Source: Zerene cesonia (lineage: Eukaryota > Arthropoda > Insecta > Lepidoptera > Pieridae). Taken from it: a stretch of DNA of 64,000 bases. The position numbers were made by a program, and so were the translations under genes. Position 1 is the stretch's first letter. Each line of letters starts with the position of its first letter. This document shows positions 11,867-25,499 of the stretch, one piece after another. The DNA lies in NCBI RefSeq assembly GCF_012273895.1, contig NC_052114.1:6509827-6573826 (forward strand), written 5' to 3'. The notes under the pieces are model-generated. The model was not told where the DNA came from. It searched no databases and saw only the letters and a program-made list of their open reading frames with translations.

Positions 11867-14291
11867 GTAAGTTTTTAGACTAACTACAAAAAGACAAAAA
11901 AAAAGTTTTCTACTGCAAAAAATATACAATAACAAAACTTTTTTGTATATTTTTTAAGTTCTTAGAAACTTAGTGTAAGCTTTATAATAGGACGATATTT
12001 CGATATTTTTTTTTTTTTAAAGGCAGTCCTGTTTTTTTCACGTATTACTGAAACTTTTTGCAATAACAGATAATAACAATCAAATGTTTACGGTAAAACA
12101 GTAGTAGGTAACGATTGCTAACACATTATACTAAAAAGTTATGTCTCGTAATAAAAAAACTCAAGGAACGTGGCACATAACCCATTCCATTGTCGTCCAT
12201 TCTCCGTTGATAAGACACTTTATAGACCTGCTTTTATTTGTTCTTGACACGCATCTTGACCTTTATCTTAAAGCAATTAAGGTGCCCCTTTTTATGTTAA
12301 TTAAAAGAGCATGTCTTATCTATCTTTCTTTTCATCGTCATTTATTTTCAGCTCAGCATTTCTGTAAATTGTACAGGTTTGTTAAACACACTGCAGTTTT
12401 TTCCTATTTTCATTGTCATTGAAGCAAAGTACAGAAGAGAACTCTACTTGTCTGAATTGTTTTAAAATCTTATATAATTTCCAAAAATATGTTTTGCTTT
12501 CTACGACAACAATTATCTGTCATATAAAGCGTAGGTAATAATAAAAACATTGACGTGGGTATGATTCCGATTGTATACTTATGTGTTACTTCCTAACTCT
12601 GTTTACTTCAGTACCATTTGTATATATAACGTATAAAATGATCATACTTCCCATTACAAAAAGAGGTTTAAGTTATTGAAAGCTTCTTGAAAGATAATAA
12701 TTAGGTACTTCATTATATGTTTATATGAAATTGAATGAATTTATAAACATATGTGTTTATATGTAGTTATATTATTGCAAATAAAATTTGAAATGTATAA
12801 GTTTCGTTAAGCAAGTGCTTAATTAACAAATGCAGACATCATAAATCCTTAGTATAATACGTCGATAAGAATTAATATTTCGATTGGTATAAAATTTAAC
12901 AGCAAGCTATTTTTAATATAACATTATGTGTATGTCCGTAGAAGAAACAAAAATATTTAATATTAGGTTCATCGTTAAAAATACATGCATATTTCGAAAA
13001 AGCTGATGCAGTTTATCTAAAGAATTTACGTGTACGTAAATATTCCAGAGAAATATGAAATATTTCGATGTAGTTTTTCGTTTTCCATTTACAATATTCA
13101 CATCGAATAAAATTTCGTTAGAATACCATTGGGTGTGATGAATTAATAAATTTTCAGCAATCGAATTTTCATGGAACTGGTATCAAGAGATTATTATTTT
13201 AATCAACTGTGTTATTAAAAGTTTCAACGGTTTACCGCTACGAGGTCGCGTGTAGAGTCACCTAGCAAAGTACACCCAGCTCAAGTTTTTGTGACCTCAT
13301 TGATCATGATTTCTGAAAATTCGTTTGTGTTTAACAATTAATATCGTAATAAAGTAATAAAATATAACATGCAAATGTTTTTACCTTTTTGCGGAAAGGA
13401 ATATTGGTCACACAAGATGTAATTTAAAATCTCGCTGTTTTATAATAATAAAACGCAATATAGTGCGATACGATTCATCGTACGGGTGAAGGTAACACAT
13501 GTTTTCTTTCCTTTGAACGGGTTTTTCTTGGAATGAGTCATGATATTCTACAAAGAACAGCTTTTACGTGATCAAGTTTTATGAAACAAACTCGAGGTTT
13601 GACAATTGTGACTAAAATATTGAAATGTTCTACAATACCTAGGTACCTACGCCGTACTAAATTGCGACGAATTGACGAGTCACGGTGACGGCACCGCCCC
13701 GTGGGGCCATGACCAAACTGTAACTCATTAAAATTACTTATAACAAGCGGCCCAATCCCCTCAAGGTGCAGAGGCCAGAGAGACTTCTTCAGTTTCCGCC
13801 CATACAACGATCTCACGAGGCACTCTGAGTTGACCAACTTGCCCTTTCCAGCGTTATTAATTCAAATTGTTTACTAGACCGGCAATGGTCGAAGTTATTC
13901 GCATGGCGAGTGTTTGTATCGGTGGAGACCACTTCACGTCAAATCGTCTTGCACTTAATACTAAAGCCATTATTAAAAATAATAATAAACAAGTCATGAG
14001 CATCATATTGTAAACAAAAAAACACAAAACTAACTGCTATAAATTTCCAAATAAATTTAGTTTTCATTTAATTGAATCTTATATTATTGGTTAATTTTAA
14101 TAAATAACTATAAGATTAAAGATACATATCCTACTAAAATTATAAACGAGAAACTTTAAAAATGTTTGGAAGCCTTCTCTCTTCTATTACTCTTTTACGG
14201 GTTCACCAACAAAGGATTTTAATACTAAGCAATGATGTACATGATGTACCTAACAGAGTAACACGTAAGTAAACGAAATACTTATTTCCAA

Positions 14292-14354
14292 AGTTTAGCT
14301 AGAAAACAATTTGTTCTGGTATTCGGAACAAGAAAAATCGTATCTAGCTAAACT
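14292..14354. repeat. Short inverted repeat
   Basis: Arms AGTTTAGCTAGA (14292-14303) and TCTAGCTAAACT (14343-14354) enclose 39 bases. This could be a tiny MITE remnant; no clear target duplication is seen. Confidence 0.4.
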
Positions 14355-16246
14355 GATTCATGATCGTGTTCAAATATGCTCAATTACCTTTAATAGTCAA
14401 ATATGAATGCTGAAAAATTTTTTATACAAAAATACATATAGGAACTATATACATACAAATTTGAAACTACGCATCAATCTAAATACTAATATTTCATTAC
14501 CCTATACGGTTATAACTATAAGTATACAATTACGAAAATTGTATAATTCAGTCGTGGTTACCGAATGATCACTCCTAATAAAACAAAGACATTTTAAAAA
14601 ACAATTTATTAAATAAAAATCTTAGATTCCTAAAATATTAATATACGAATAACAACGTATCAAAAGCTTCGAACAAAAATACCGTATGTAAAAATTATTT
14701 CATGAAATTGACACGAATGAAAAAGTAAATTAAAAAATATGTCTTTATTTCTCCCGTAGAAGAAATGAAAAGTATCATCCGTTCATGCGCCCGAGGAAAA
14801 ATAATCGTGATTATTTTAGCTCGGGCACAGTATATTGAATCTCTCGCTGTGTTCAGGATTCTAGAATACTCGTACCTCACTCCAGTTTCAGTTCAAAACC
14901 GCACCGTACACTTTTGGCCTGCCTTGTTCCGTTTGCGTTAGAATATTTCTACAAAATGATAGAAAAGGAAAATGCATTGTATTTTAAGACATAAGCATAA
15001 TCTTTATTAAACCATTTGGGACTTCATTCACAGACCAAAGTCTTTATATGACTAATTAATCTTACATTGAAATCAAATTAAACAAAAGATAGCAACACTC
15101 ATTACACGCAGGCGGGAAATAAATGTTAATTTAAGTGATCCAAAAACTTCTGCATTGCGAAAGGCATGCAAATTACTTGATTTGCATCGCACAGTTGTGA
15201 GATATGGGTAGAAAAAGGGTGATTTTCATCCTTCGAGAACATATTACATACAAGAAACGTACATGCCAATTCTTTTCAGATATGTCGGAATATATTGAAA
15301 AAGTTGGCGTAAGATAATTTAATCTTGTAAAGCGCGCAATAGGAATACACTCAAATATTAGGTTTATATAAAAGTAGGAGACGAATATTTATCATAAAAT
15401 TGTTGAACTTCGATTCCCTAAGAGCTCGCTCTAACCTACTTTTAGGACTTATCTTGTTTAGATCAATTATTAATATTAAATTTGACAAGCAGCCATTGAA
15501 GCCTCTTCAGCCTTTTCGTTACGTTTAAATCTCCGTTAAGTATTTCGATTCCTATAAGAAATTCTTTTAAAACAATGAACTTTTTTCATAGCAATTATAT
15601 ATAAATTATACATAACAATGGTAGATATTGTATATATTGACAAGGATTGTAACAGTGTAACAGTGAGTTTAAAACATATATAAAGCATCGGTAGATACGT
15701 AATGCCTATTTGATTGCAGTTAATAATATGATATCAAAATACACCTTATTAAAATAATTATAGCTTTTACGTGCAGACTTTGAAGCTCATACATAAACGT
15801 ATGTATATATTATAATTTTAGGTGTGTTCGTTGATATATTATTGTTTTTTTTTTGTAACATCTACTTGTATTATGTATCTAAAAAATTAAAGTGTATAAA
15901 AACGTCACATGTGATGATGGGAGTAGGAATTAAAGATGACATATCCAGACTCCCACTTGACTTTTTTTCTCTGATTTACTATTTTGCTGAAATAATTTAG
16001 TGTAACAGTATGTGAAAGATCAATTATTAACTAGACATGACACCGATTTACGTGGAATTTTGTTTTGACCGTCTAGACTCTAGACTACGTCCAGACTAAA
16101 ATAAGTTAAGTAGGTATGTATCGTCGTTGTGGTGGTTGAAATGTATTCACGCTTTTCCAATAATCCATATAACAAATTAATATATTATTAACAAAAACAA
16201 ACCGCAGTTTAAGTATATTATTACAGACTTTTTAAATTTTTAGTTT

Positions 16247-16323
16247 TATAGCATTGAAATGCTTTATAAATGAGAAATTTTGAAAGAATAGAAAAAAATT
16301 TTTTCCATTCTTTCAAAATTTCT
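16247..16323 (-). repeat. Dispersed short repeat with hairpin
   Basis: The reverse complement of 16247-16300 is the same as 50354-50407 by eye, about 54 bases, and a shorter match lies at 46240-46275. Within it, 16273-16289 and 16307-16323 are perfect inverted arms (GAAATTTTGAAAGAAT type). Confidence 0.65.
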
Positions 16324-16800
16324 TATTACAGACTTGTCATAGTTTCTTATTATGTGGTTTTTGGATGTAGCAGCTTTAAAAATATGTATTTTCATTTCGT
16401 TAATACGTAATGTTTCAAAATATATAAACATTTCACAACGCAAGCTCAACAAATCTCTTCAGGATTGAGCAAAATTTCTAAAAATGAGTACTTAAAATTC
16501 TAAATAGATGAGACGTGGTCGAGACTGTTTTACGAGCAGTAAAATTGTCTCGTCTCAAATTTTATAAAATCTAAAGAATTACACACGACTATCTGATGAT
16601 ATAGCAGGATATTCTTTTGCTTTATTTCATTTTTATATATCTTAGGGCAGCCGAGTTTGTATTAAACTATATGATGTAATTCTGAAAGTAATTGATTACG
16701 ATTACTTATGAATAAAAAATATTAAACTTTCAGTTCGTTCTGATTTAACATATTATATTGTATGATTCGTTAAACATTAAGTAGCTACCTCATCACACTT

Positions 16801-16998
16801 CACACTAATATTATGAATGTGAAAGTTTGTTTGTTTGGATGTTGACGTTCGTCAATCATGTTGAAATTACTAAAGGGATTTTGATGAAGGTATACAGACA
16901 GGGTATGAGCTGACTTGGGTGATAGGATACTTATTATCCCGATTCAATGCAACCTTCGGATAAAACAGGAATCTTGATATCCGGACGAGCGTCTAGTA
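16801..16998 (+). mobile_element. Helitron-like element, diverged
   Basis: Begins CACACTAATATTATGAATGTGAAAG and ends GAGCGTCTAGTAG, so both typical ends are recognisable; the middle is diverged. Confidence 0.55.
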
Positions 16999-17699
16999 GT
17001 TGCATAAATAAATTGTATGTTTCACAGCTCAAATAACAATCGTCATTAAAAAGTTAAGTCTTTTTAAAGCACTTTCAGCCGCTTCTAAGTTCTAGGAAAT
17101 AATAATAATTATCTTGAAAAATGTCACTTTTATAGCGAACAATCAGTCGAGTGGAACTAGTTAAAGTTTTATCACGTTTCCGAGATCACTAGCTATAGGT
17201 AGTCGATATAGGCTACAAGTTCAGCGAGAATTCGAAATGGGAGTTGCGTCACATTCCCTCAGTCTTTAGTTAGTCAATGTCAAGAAATCAAATTATTTAT
17301 TCAGCATTGCTCCTTTTTCCACTTTAGAAAGAAACGACTTTCCAAATTACAATGCACAGATATGGAGCCGATACTGTGATGATTTTAGTTTTTTGAGAAC
17401 TTATTCAGCCTCTAGCTGGAATATACCACATTTGATATAGAGTTACAGCTTTATTTTCGTTAAATTAATATAACAAGTTGCGTGAATACCAACAACGTAA
17501 TTTTCCATAATCAATTGAGGTCATGAAACCGCAAGGGATTGACATACTAAGCCTAAATTTCTCAAAATGATAATTAATTTCTCGAAAAGAGTATGTATAA
17601 TATTTCTATAACTTTTTGATTCCTAATACGACTATATTGTATATTTTATACGTAACAGAGATATGAAGGAACAATGGTTTAGGTTTTTGTATACTCATG

Positions 17700-17888
17700 A
17701 TATACTTAAAACGGTGAAGGAAAACATCGTGAGGAAACCGGCATGTCCAAGAATCAAAAGTTCGACGACATATGACATCTGCCAACCCGCACTTGGCCAG
17801 CGTGGTGGATTATTGGCCTGAACCCTCATAAGAGGCCTGTGTCCCAGCAGTGGGAACATATATGGTCTGATGATGATGATGATGATAT
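17700..17888 (+). mobile_element. RTE-type LINE 3' end with (TGA)n tail
   Basis: Contains CGGTGAAGGAAAACATCGTG, GAGGAAACCGGCATG, CCGCACTTGGCCAGCGTGG and GTCCCAGCAGTGGGA, ending in a TGATGATGATGA tail. This series is the 3' region of a common lepidopteran RTE-clade LINE. It is 5'-truncated and has no reverse transcriptase frame. Confidence 0.65.
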
Positions 17889-18580
17889 ATTTATACGCCA
17901 ATTATCCCACAACAGTTACATCCATAACATAATATCAGAGAACAATGACTTGATTTTAAATAATAAATATTTTCCGGAATTAAGTTTGAAACTTTACGCT
18001 GCAAGTATTTTATACGTGTCAAACATGTCATCGAAGCTTTGCTCCAGTTTTTGTTCCCAATTCATAAATCCTGTTTTTTGTAATTCCCTTTGAGGCATCC
18101 GGGGCCATGGTAGATACGTAGCTATGCTGTATTATATAAATGGAATGATAAAATATAATCCATTTTTAAACGTCTTTCTGATACTACAAATGCTTATGTG
18201 TATGAAATATTTGTAATTTTTATTTCATTGTGCATCATTTATTATATTCGTGATACATAAATGATATGAAATCGTTAAAATATTTCAAATAAATATTATG
18301 ATTTCATTATTAGTTGGTGATTAGATCCTAGGAAGACCTTAAGCTGTGTGTATATAATAAATACGCCTATGTTTTTGATCGATGATTGTGAGAAGTGAAC
18401 ATCTGCAATATTATCATAATTATTTATTTGTTCGTCTTCAATTTTACTGTTCTCATGCAAAATTAATTTTGTACGAGTATAACACATAAATCCGAGTTCG
18501 GCAGAAATAGTTCAAACTAGACGTAGTTGTGCGTAGGTACCGCACCATAATTTAATAATTGAAATAATCTTCTTTCACAG

Positions 18581-18729
18581 AGGGAGCTGTTCGCGGCTAA
18601 AGCAGATAGCAGTGCACCAGACCGCAAGTTATCATCCTCATCAACCGGCAGCATGAAGAACAAGTGGCTCAAAGCTTTTAGAAGCCTCAAACCCCCTACC
18701 GCTCCACCGCCACACGCGGGCCAAGACAA
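18581..18729 (+). CDS. Stacl: Stac-like linker exon
   Basis: Exon between TCTTTCACAG and GTAAGC, entering in phase 0 and leaving with two bases (phase 2). It encodes RELFAAKADSSAPDRKLSSS, then STGSMKNKWLKAFRSLKPP and a Pro-rich end. The basic KNKWLKAFRSLK segment resembles the basic/hydrophobic patch before the C1 domain in STAC proteins. All alternative N-termini found here can splice to it, so it is the likely first common exon. Confidence 0.85.
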
Positions 18730-21700
18730 GTAAGCAATCGAACATTTCGTCTACCAAAATTAATTTAACCATTCAACGTCCAACTATATAAAATCTTGCA
18801 CTATTTTATCAAACTGGATTATCGGATGTCTCACAGAAAAATGCTTAGTCATAATTATCGGGATTGATTGAGTTACGACGCTCGAAGTGCGGTCTCGCCC
18901 TCGTCATAACCGCTTGCTGTGGTTTATTTAAATGTCGCTTTGGGTTTGTCAAATATTAGTACTACGTTTTCATCTCTCGCAAACACTATATTGATTTCTA
19001 GCTGTGCAGTGACCGAATCGTCACTAGGCTTTATGTGAATATTTAATGATTAAGGTCACATTCTCTCAGTCCCTATGAATACTTTTCGATGTATTTTTAT
19101 CGGTAAGTATATTAATACCCTAATAATATTTGATTGTTCGGTATTCTCAAAATCTACAAAAAAATTATGATAGACAGAAAATACTTACATTTAATTACTC
19201 CATGGTAAGCGGTTTAACTAAGCTATAGGGAATTTATCTTAAGGAGAATTAATCTACCAGGAAATTTGCACAATGCTTATAAACGACACCGTCTGGGCAG
19301 TCATAATTATTCAAAATAAATGGAACCTATTATTTCAGAGGATAGAACAAAGGCAGTTCAAAATTTAATTTAAAAGTGCTACCTTAATCTTAAGTATACT
19401 TAGATATCAGTTTGAACTACTTCGAATTATAAAATTATAAATATTGAAAATGCTATGAAAGATGCTATGAAACTCTAATGTACCTACATAATTCATGAAT
19501 TGTCTGCAGTGTATTTCTCTTTATGGTTCAAATAAACTTATTTTTATTATTATTATTATTATTTCTCAAATGTTTAAAAATGGCGTTTAAAGCAATTGAA
19601 AAAGGGGAAAAGTTGTATTTATATGTACATATAATTTCAAAATTCAACACTACATTTAGATGTTTTTACAAAATGAAGGCTTTTAAAATAATCTGTGATA
19701 TTCCTACGTACGTACACAACATGTTACAAAATCATACATATGGCGCCAATATCGAAAAATACTGAATTATATATAATGTCAAATCTTTTTCACCGCTCGC
19801 TGTGTATAAAAGATAATGCTGCGTCTGATGTTATCATAACCTAAGTGTGATACCTCATAAACATGACGACAATATAATAATAGATAATATTTTACATGAA
19901 AATGATGCTGTGACCACCAACACAGATAATTATTCGATTACACTTTTTTAAATAATAATTAATTTTATTTTTAAGAAAGAATGAAGGTTGCCATCAGAAC
20001 ACACATCACCCTACTACAATGTTTGTAGGACATCAATCTGCCAATTTATATATATATGAACTAACTGCTTATATAAATATATAATTCGAAATAAATATAT
20101 CTGAATTGTCGTGTAAACTTTAAACTATTTCAAGCTGTCAACCCTGTCATATAAAATTACGCTGTAATTTGAAATCGAGTTCCCTGGATGACCTATATTG
20201 GAAATTCAGGCTGGGTGCAGGCTCAAATTAATCGATGCTTTCTATTTGTGAAGAGCAAAGTATTTAACAGTTTACAACGCAGCAATTGATTGCATCCTGA
20301 CGGGCTTTTAGTAAACAGTTTGCTGATAGGCAATATCGACTCTTAGTCTTAATGGTCCGCAACGCTGGACTGTGATGCTGTCAAGGCATGTTTAATTTCC
20401 TCTCGATTCGGAATTTCTGCGAATCCCATATCATTGTAGTTATTTATTAATACATATTTTTTTAAATATTTTGATCTGTTTATCTGTTTAACTGAAAACT
20501 TTGTTTAAAAACATTGCAGAAAGTTGTATTTTTTTTCGTAACTAATTGTTTAATAATTAATCATTATATAAAATAAAATATTAAAGTACATGTGTATAAT
20601 GGTAGGTTATTATTGATGATGTCTTCACTTAACGCGATCTTTCGTGTACCTACTATACTACAAGCTATAATCCGATTACCAACATGGTTAGTCACATACA
20701 TTCATGTAAATTCGTGCCAAAAATATTGACTTATGTTATGCACCTCGTGTTACAAAAATGTTAGCGGTAGGTCAATAGGACAGCTATGACGCTACGGGTT
20801 ATAATTCGATTGAAAACCAGGTCGGTCACCTATTAAGCTCCTGTTCGTGACATGAAAAATATGTTAAAACTTTAAGAGTTCGCCTAAGTCTGTAATTAGA
20901 TTTAACATTACATTTTACTTGTATGGCTTCTTAATTCTCCTCTAATATGGGTTGTTCAGTAGCTAATTGTATGTAATACTCCTGATCATTATTGTACTTA
21001 TTATATAATTATTAATTTAAATAACACGTATTTACAAAAAATTCAGTTAAAATAACGAGCATATAGATATCAAATATATCATGCCCCTAATTTAAACCAT
21101 TAATATGAAGCTGAATTTTGTTAGTTTGTTTGAATGCGCTAATCTTTAGATCCATTGGACAAATTTGCACTTTGATCACTAGTGTTTCATAAAAAAATTA
21201 ACATGAAGATGTTGATAATAATTAAAATAAGAAAATGCTTATGTATAGAATAACAAAGCTAGTTAAGTTGATGCTTGGTTCAAGATCAGTTGGAAACGAG
21301 CTTCCATCTATAAAGAAAACATAATGCCAAAAGCTCTGCGAGTGTCGACAAGCGGGCTCTTTAAATTCAGTTTGCAGAATAAGTTAACGAGGTGCTACTG
21401 TAGTGTAAATATTTATTCACTCGCAAATAAATATGCACATAATTTTCAATAGGCAACTCATAATAAAATATCGAGTGTCACATTTTTGTTTGGCAAGAAA
21501 TCGTTGGTGATCGCGAGAACTAGCTCTAATCTAATAGAAATATAAACTGGAAAAATATAGAAGCATTTGTTGTTATTCTATTATATGAACTTATTAAATA
21601 GTGTACGACATTTTTCTCTTATTTATTTTAATTTAATTTTAATGAAATGTTATTACATTGTCGTCATGAAAAACATTCAATTACAGATATTATTTAACTC

Positions 21701-22621
21701 AATTTATAATTACTTGCTTCCATTGTATTTATACATATAAGTGATTATTACTCTATTAATTTAACCTGTCATGTTATAATTCACATGAACAAACCACACA
21801 GATTTCATCGTCACATTTATAACACATCTAACAGGACAGGTTAAAAGATTTATATGCGACTAAAATCTCACATATCATGTTCATTGTGATGTTTCTTTCT
21901 TCTTGCATCAATAAAGAAAAAATCAAATGTACCACGCGGTGTCTACGGTTATGGCGATGAGGTAAATGTGCCCCGTAGGTGTGCCTGTAACTGACATGAT
22001 ACCACTCCTTCAACCTATTATCGTAACCAACGTATATAACAGCTTACTGAACACGTAAATTCCTCTTGCGCTTGCCTCTACTGCTAACTGCCGCTTTAGT
22101 TAATAACGCATGCATTGGCACAATCCTTTTGTACTCACTACACCTTTAGACTAAGGCGTAATAATGCTATGTTAAATATAAGTTCCACATTCCGATATCA
22201 ATTTGAAGACAGTAATTAAAGAATCGATACGAGAATCAAACGGTTCTTGACTTTGATACCAACAATATAACGCGTGTCAACGTATGTGACACTGAAAATA
22301 ATAGAATGATAAATGATGCGATTGTTAATGTTTGTATTTCAGTGATAGCAACGTGTTTGCATATGACGTAAACCGTGACCTATCGTTAATGGTCTACTAT
22401 CCCTTATAATTGTAAAGGGAAAACCTTGAAAAAATTTTTTATTACTACCCCTTCAATTCTATATTCTTCATTACGTTACGAGGGAATTGAGTTTCAAAGA
22501 AAGAATAGATATATTTCGTTCTACATTTTATAAATACTGCAAATTTGGCATGTGTGAACTAAATATTATTATATTATTAATGAACGTGTTTACATTATAA
22601 TATAAACTATAAACTGTTTAG
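18730..22621 (+). other. Stacl: Intron
   Basis: About 3.9 kb of AT-rich DNA with a short (TTA)n run near 19541-19562. I see no gene and no clear mobile element. Confidence 0.6.
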
Positions 22622-22734
22622 GAGGAATGGAGCCGCCCGCGATATGCGAGGCGGAGACTCGGAAGCGCATAATTTTCAAGAATACACCTACAAGAAAATA
22701 ACTCCTTGCGATGTTTGCTCACAAGTTCTACGAG
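22622..22734 (+). CDS. Stacl: Stac-like exon, first half of the C1 zinc finger
   Basis: The acceptor ends TTTAG at 22621; the exon enters in phase 2 and leaves in phase 1 at GTAAGT. The product reads RNGAARDMRGGDSEA, then HNFQEYTYKKITPCDVCSQ and VLRG. HNFQEYTYKK-TPC-x2-C is the opening of a C1 (phorbol-ester/DAG-type) finger, with spacing H-x12-C-x2-C, and it closely resembles the HSFQEH-KK-PC-C opening of vertebrate STACs. The second half is in the exon at 23773. Confidence 0.93.
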
Positions 22735-23772
22735 GTAAGTTACTGTAACTAAACATAAATACACGCGAATACATCGAAGTTAAATACAAGAAATGTAATG
22801 TTTCATGTGTATAATATGTACCTTGTTATATTCTTGGCTATTAACTTATCATGCCTTAGAAATGCGTGTTGGTAAGGTAGGGGTGAAAAACTCACCCTAG
22901 ATTTATAAGTACACTTCGTTAATTATGTAAGTCGATATATAGTCGATCTATATATAGAGAAAGTATACATCATTAGGCCGTTGCGTGATTGTAGGTTAAT
23001 AACAATACGACGAAACTAAACGTTACAAATTATGATTCATTTTCGATGTTAAATATAAATAGCAATTTTCTAACGTGTGCCAGTATTTTTCGTTTATTTG
23101 TTTTTAACTTCATTAATGTATTCGTGACGTAATGAAGTTGTATTAAGGTTTCCATATAAAATTAACCATAAAATGTTTAATTAATTTGAGATTAAGAAAC
23201 CTGATAATTTACGTTTTGTTAATCGAAATGACTCGACACTTTCGTTTATGCAACTTTAAGTAACCAAAATGTAGAACTCCAAAACTATGTGCCTCATTTG
23301 GCCTAATTTGTAAAATGAGATTTTGTCATATCAATAGAAATAACTTTGTAACTGGGTTCTAGTTAACGACAGTCGCCTTTGTATTTTGAAATATTACTGG
23401 AAAAGCTCAAATAAAAACATGGATGCTTAAGCTGTAATTAAATCATCCATTAAAGTTACCGTCGCTTGAGGTTACACGTCAGTAATTAATGCTGCTTTTC
23501 CTTTTAGAAGAATTTTTTGCTGATAAATAGCAAGTATTCAAGAAATAAACAAAAAACAAATCACGCATAGCAACACTGGCTAATTAAAAATAAATTATAA
23601 ACAAGTTACTTTAAGTTATTCATTTTCTTTCCTAAGAGTGTAAAAAAACACAAATAACTTGAAACATCTAACGGTTTAGCGATATGCCGATAAATAATTT
23701 CGAAAATGCCATATTCCGCCTCACGATCGATTTATCCTAATCTTTTCAATTGTCTATTTTTTTATTACACAG
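22735..23772 (+). other. Stacl: Intron inside the C1 domain
   Basis: Intron of about 1 kb, splitting the C1 domain in the Gly codon of VLRG|HTRQG. Nothing else is seen in it. Confidence 0.7.
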
Positions 23773-23940
23773 GTCACACTCGACAAGGTCTGCGATGCCG
23801 TATGTGCAAGATGAACGTGCACACAGACTGCATGCCACAGGTCGGCAAATGCCAAACCAAGTCGCGTCTCCTCCGCCGCCAGAAAAGCACTTCAGAAATC
23901 GAAGCCCATCGAGTCCAAGAGCCTGGATATGATGAAGAAA
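23773..23940 (+). CDS. Stacl: Stac-like exon, second half of the C1 zinc finger
   Basis: Phase 1-1 exon between TTATTACACAG and GTAAGT. It reads HTRQGLRCRMCKMNVHTDCM, then PQVGKC, completing the C1 pattern H-x12-C-x2-C-x13-C-x2-C-x4-H-x2-C-x6-C with all eight zinc ligands present. The QG dipeptide before the third Cys is conserved. A basic Ser-rich tail follows (SRLLRRQKSTSEIEAHRVQE). C1 domains bind zinc and often act at membranes; DAG binding is not established for STAC-family C1 domains. The donor leads in phase 1 to several alternative exons (24406, 24916, 25500, 25953, 26687, 27471, 29614), making this the branch point for isoforms. Confidence 0.95.
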
Positions 23941-24405
23941 GTAAGTCATACCACAGTAACACAGTCTAATACGTTTAATAATGAAAGGTACAACGGACAC
24001 TTCATCCGACGAATACAAACAACATTCCATGGCTTTATCTATGAATGTTAAAATATTCTGTAAATACTTTTTATTTTAATGGTACAGAATCTACAAAGCA
24101 AATTATTTGCAACACATGTACATTTTATTTTTATTAATTTTAAAACTTATTTGAAATAGTAACATATTTATTGAAATTGTAATATAAGGATGCTTTGAAC
24201 CTTTTACTTTCAGGAATAATCCAAATTTAATTTGAACAGGACATGGGAGCGGATAGGCCGTTTTATTTTTATTTGTTTATTTTACCGTGGATAGCGAACA
24301 CTTCGAACAACCTGACACACTCACAAGCTTGCATTTACCTACACAAGCAGAGCTCACGCATAACAAACATTAACATAATATTCGGATGCTATTTGCATTG
24401 TCCAG

Positions 24406-24501
24406 GCTCGGAGGCCAGGTGGCTGAGAGGACCAAGACTTGCCAAGATGTGTTTCAAACGATCAGTCGAGTTTAATGACTATGATAGCTACTATGAGGAG
24501 G
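24406..24501 (+). CDS. Stacl: Candidate cassette linker exon
   Basis: A 96-base exon, phase 1-1, between TTGCATTGTCCAG and GTATGC. It encodes SEARWLRGPRLAKMCFKRSV, then EFNDYDSYYEE. It can be skipped without changing frame, and the acidic/Tyr-rich end joins naturally to EEVDQTYQ of the next exon. I recognise no domain. Confidence 0.6.
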
Positions 24502-24915
24502 GTATGCATTGAGTTAGTCAGGAGTGATCCCTAGTTCCCCGAGCTTATTTGAACTAATACTATTCTAGGGAAGCGTGCCGATCGTAAAACATTCCACAGC
24601 AATATTTCACTACTAACATGCCCCTCAGATCGCCGGGTGTGCGACATGAACAATTCATGCTCGTTCACAACGATTTAGAATCCCGGTCGGTTTAACAAAT
24701 AATTGTTTTTCAAAAAGTGTCGATGGTAGCAGTACTTTAATCAGACTTTCATAAACCAAACAAAGCGACCGCAATAAATTTGAAAAATGAATTTTGGTAG
24801 TCAAGAATTATTTTATATTTCGCACCCGGCGAATTATTTGAATAGGGTACATCTCGCGATGATCGCGTAGATCGCATTTGTAATCGGATTTGATACTAAC
24901 ACGCTCGATGCTTAG

Positions 24916-25092
24916 AGGAGGAAGTGGATCAGACGTATCAAGTACTGAAGCGCGCCAACGAAATAGCGAAGCCGGGTGGGGGAGGGCCGGTAGTTCGCGT
25001 ATCGGCCCCAGAAGAGCCTCCGCCGGCGCGCTCCCCGGCGCGCCCCTCCACTGGCTTGGCTGTGGCGCCTCAACAAATCTCCTCCAGCTCAG
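24916..25092 (+). CDS. Stacl: Stac-like linker exon with conserved TY-LKR motif
   Basis: Acceptor GATGCTTAG, entering in phase 1. It begins EEVDQTYQVLKRANEIAKPG, which resembles the VxxxYExLRxGTxLA motif between C1 and SH3 in vertebrate STACs, followed by a Gly/Pro/Ala-rich stretch. The donor I prefer is CAG|GTCTGG at 25093, because it leaves phase 1 and fits the exon at 26687 (SSSSG|SMKNSK). The donor is weak at +3. If it is not used, the frame runs on 12 codons to a TAA at 25128-25130 and gives a truncated product. The exon is unusually GC-rich for the region. Confidence 0.75.
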
Positions 25093-25130
25093 GTCTGGCG
25101 CCGCACCCGGTCTCGTTCTTGGGCGCGTAA

Positions 25131-25499
25131 CATAACCTCACGGTGCAAACTTGCGGCGAACGTTGTGTATGCACGGAACTTTTGGCTGGTAGAGAGCTGA
25201 GCTTGAGCGATGAACGGCAGTCGTGAGAAAGCCTGTTTCGAATCGTTAGTATGCTTGCTTAATGAGAGCGACGTTCGGCGGATGTTTGTACTTGGATCTT
25301 ACGTTACGCTCTCGTCGTTCGCTTCTCCGCTCGATCGCGTAGGCCGCCGACCGTCGCCCGGCGTCACCGGGCGACCGCCGGCCGGCAGCTTCATTTAACA
25401 CTCGTTTTCAGTAGTGTCGAATTTTTTGCACGCCTTCCGTAAGTCGCGGGCGCAGGGCGGGGGCGGGGTGCGGTCGTACTCAGTGCTACTTGTCGGTAG
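25131..25499 (+). other. Stacl: GC/CpG-rich intron segment
   Basis: Distinctly GC- and CpG-rich stretch between linker exons (for example CCGGCGTCACCGGGCG at 25357-25372). Several frames stay open because of composition. No exon is clear here; it may be regulatory. Confidence 0.4.

Larger units (their letters stand above)
3486..18580 (+). other. Stacl: 15-kb intron holding alternative promoters and a nested gene
   Basis: This intron contains alternative first exons (4629-4658 and 11711-11866), the nested 265-codon gene (about 5340-7000), Helitron-like remnants (9700-9916, 10361-10530, 10890-11095, 16801-16998), a LINE 3' remnant (17700-17888) and hairpins at 10558, 14292 and 16273. From 7010 to 9700, 11900 to 14290 and 14360 to 16230 I see only AT-rich DNA with unconvincing short frames. 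Confidence 0.7.

Noticed and set aside
12141..12422. 93-codon + frame starting MSRNKKTQGTW
   Set aside because: Hydrophobic, His/Phe-rich random-looking translation, no splice signals in phase with the host gene.
13538..13837. 99-codon minus frame (SLWPLHLEGIGPLVISNF region)
   Set aside because: Local GC-rich patch with no family resemblance. It might be an old mobile element, but nothing supports a gene.
23746..24030. Open frames on the minus strand and in another + frame over the C1 exon
   Set aside because: Shadows of the zinc-finger exon, whose ligand spacing fixes the true frame.
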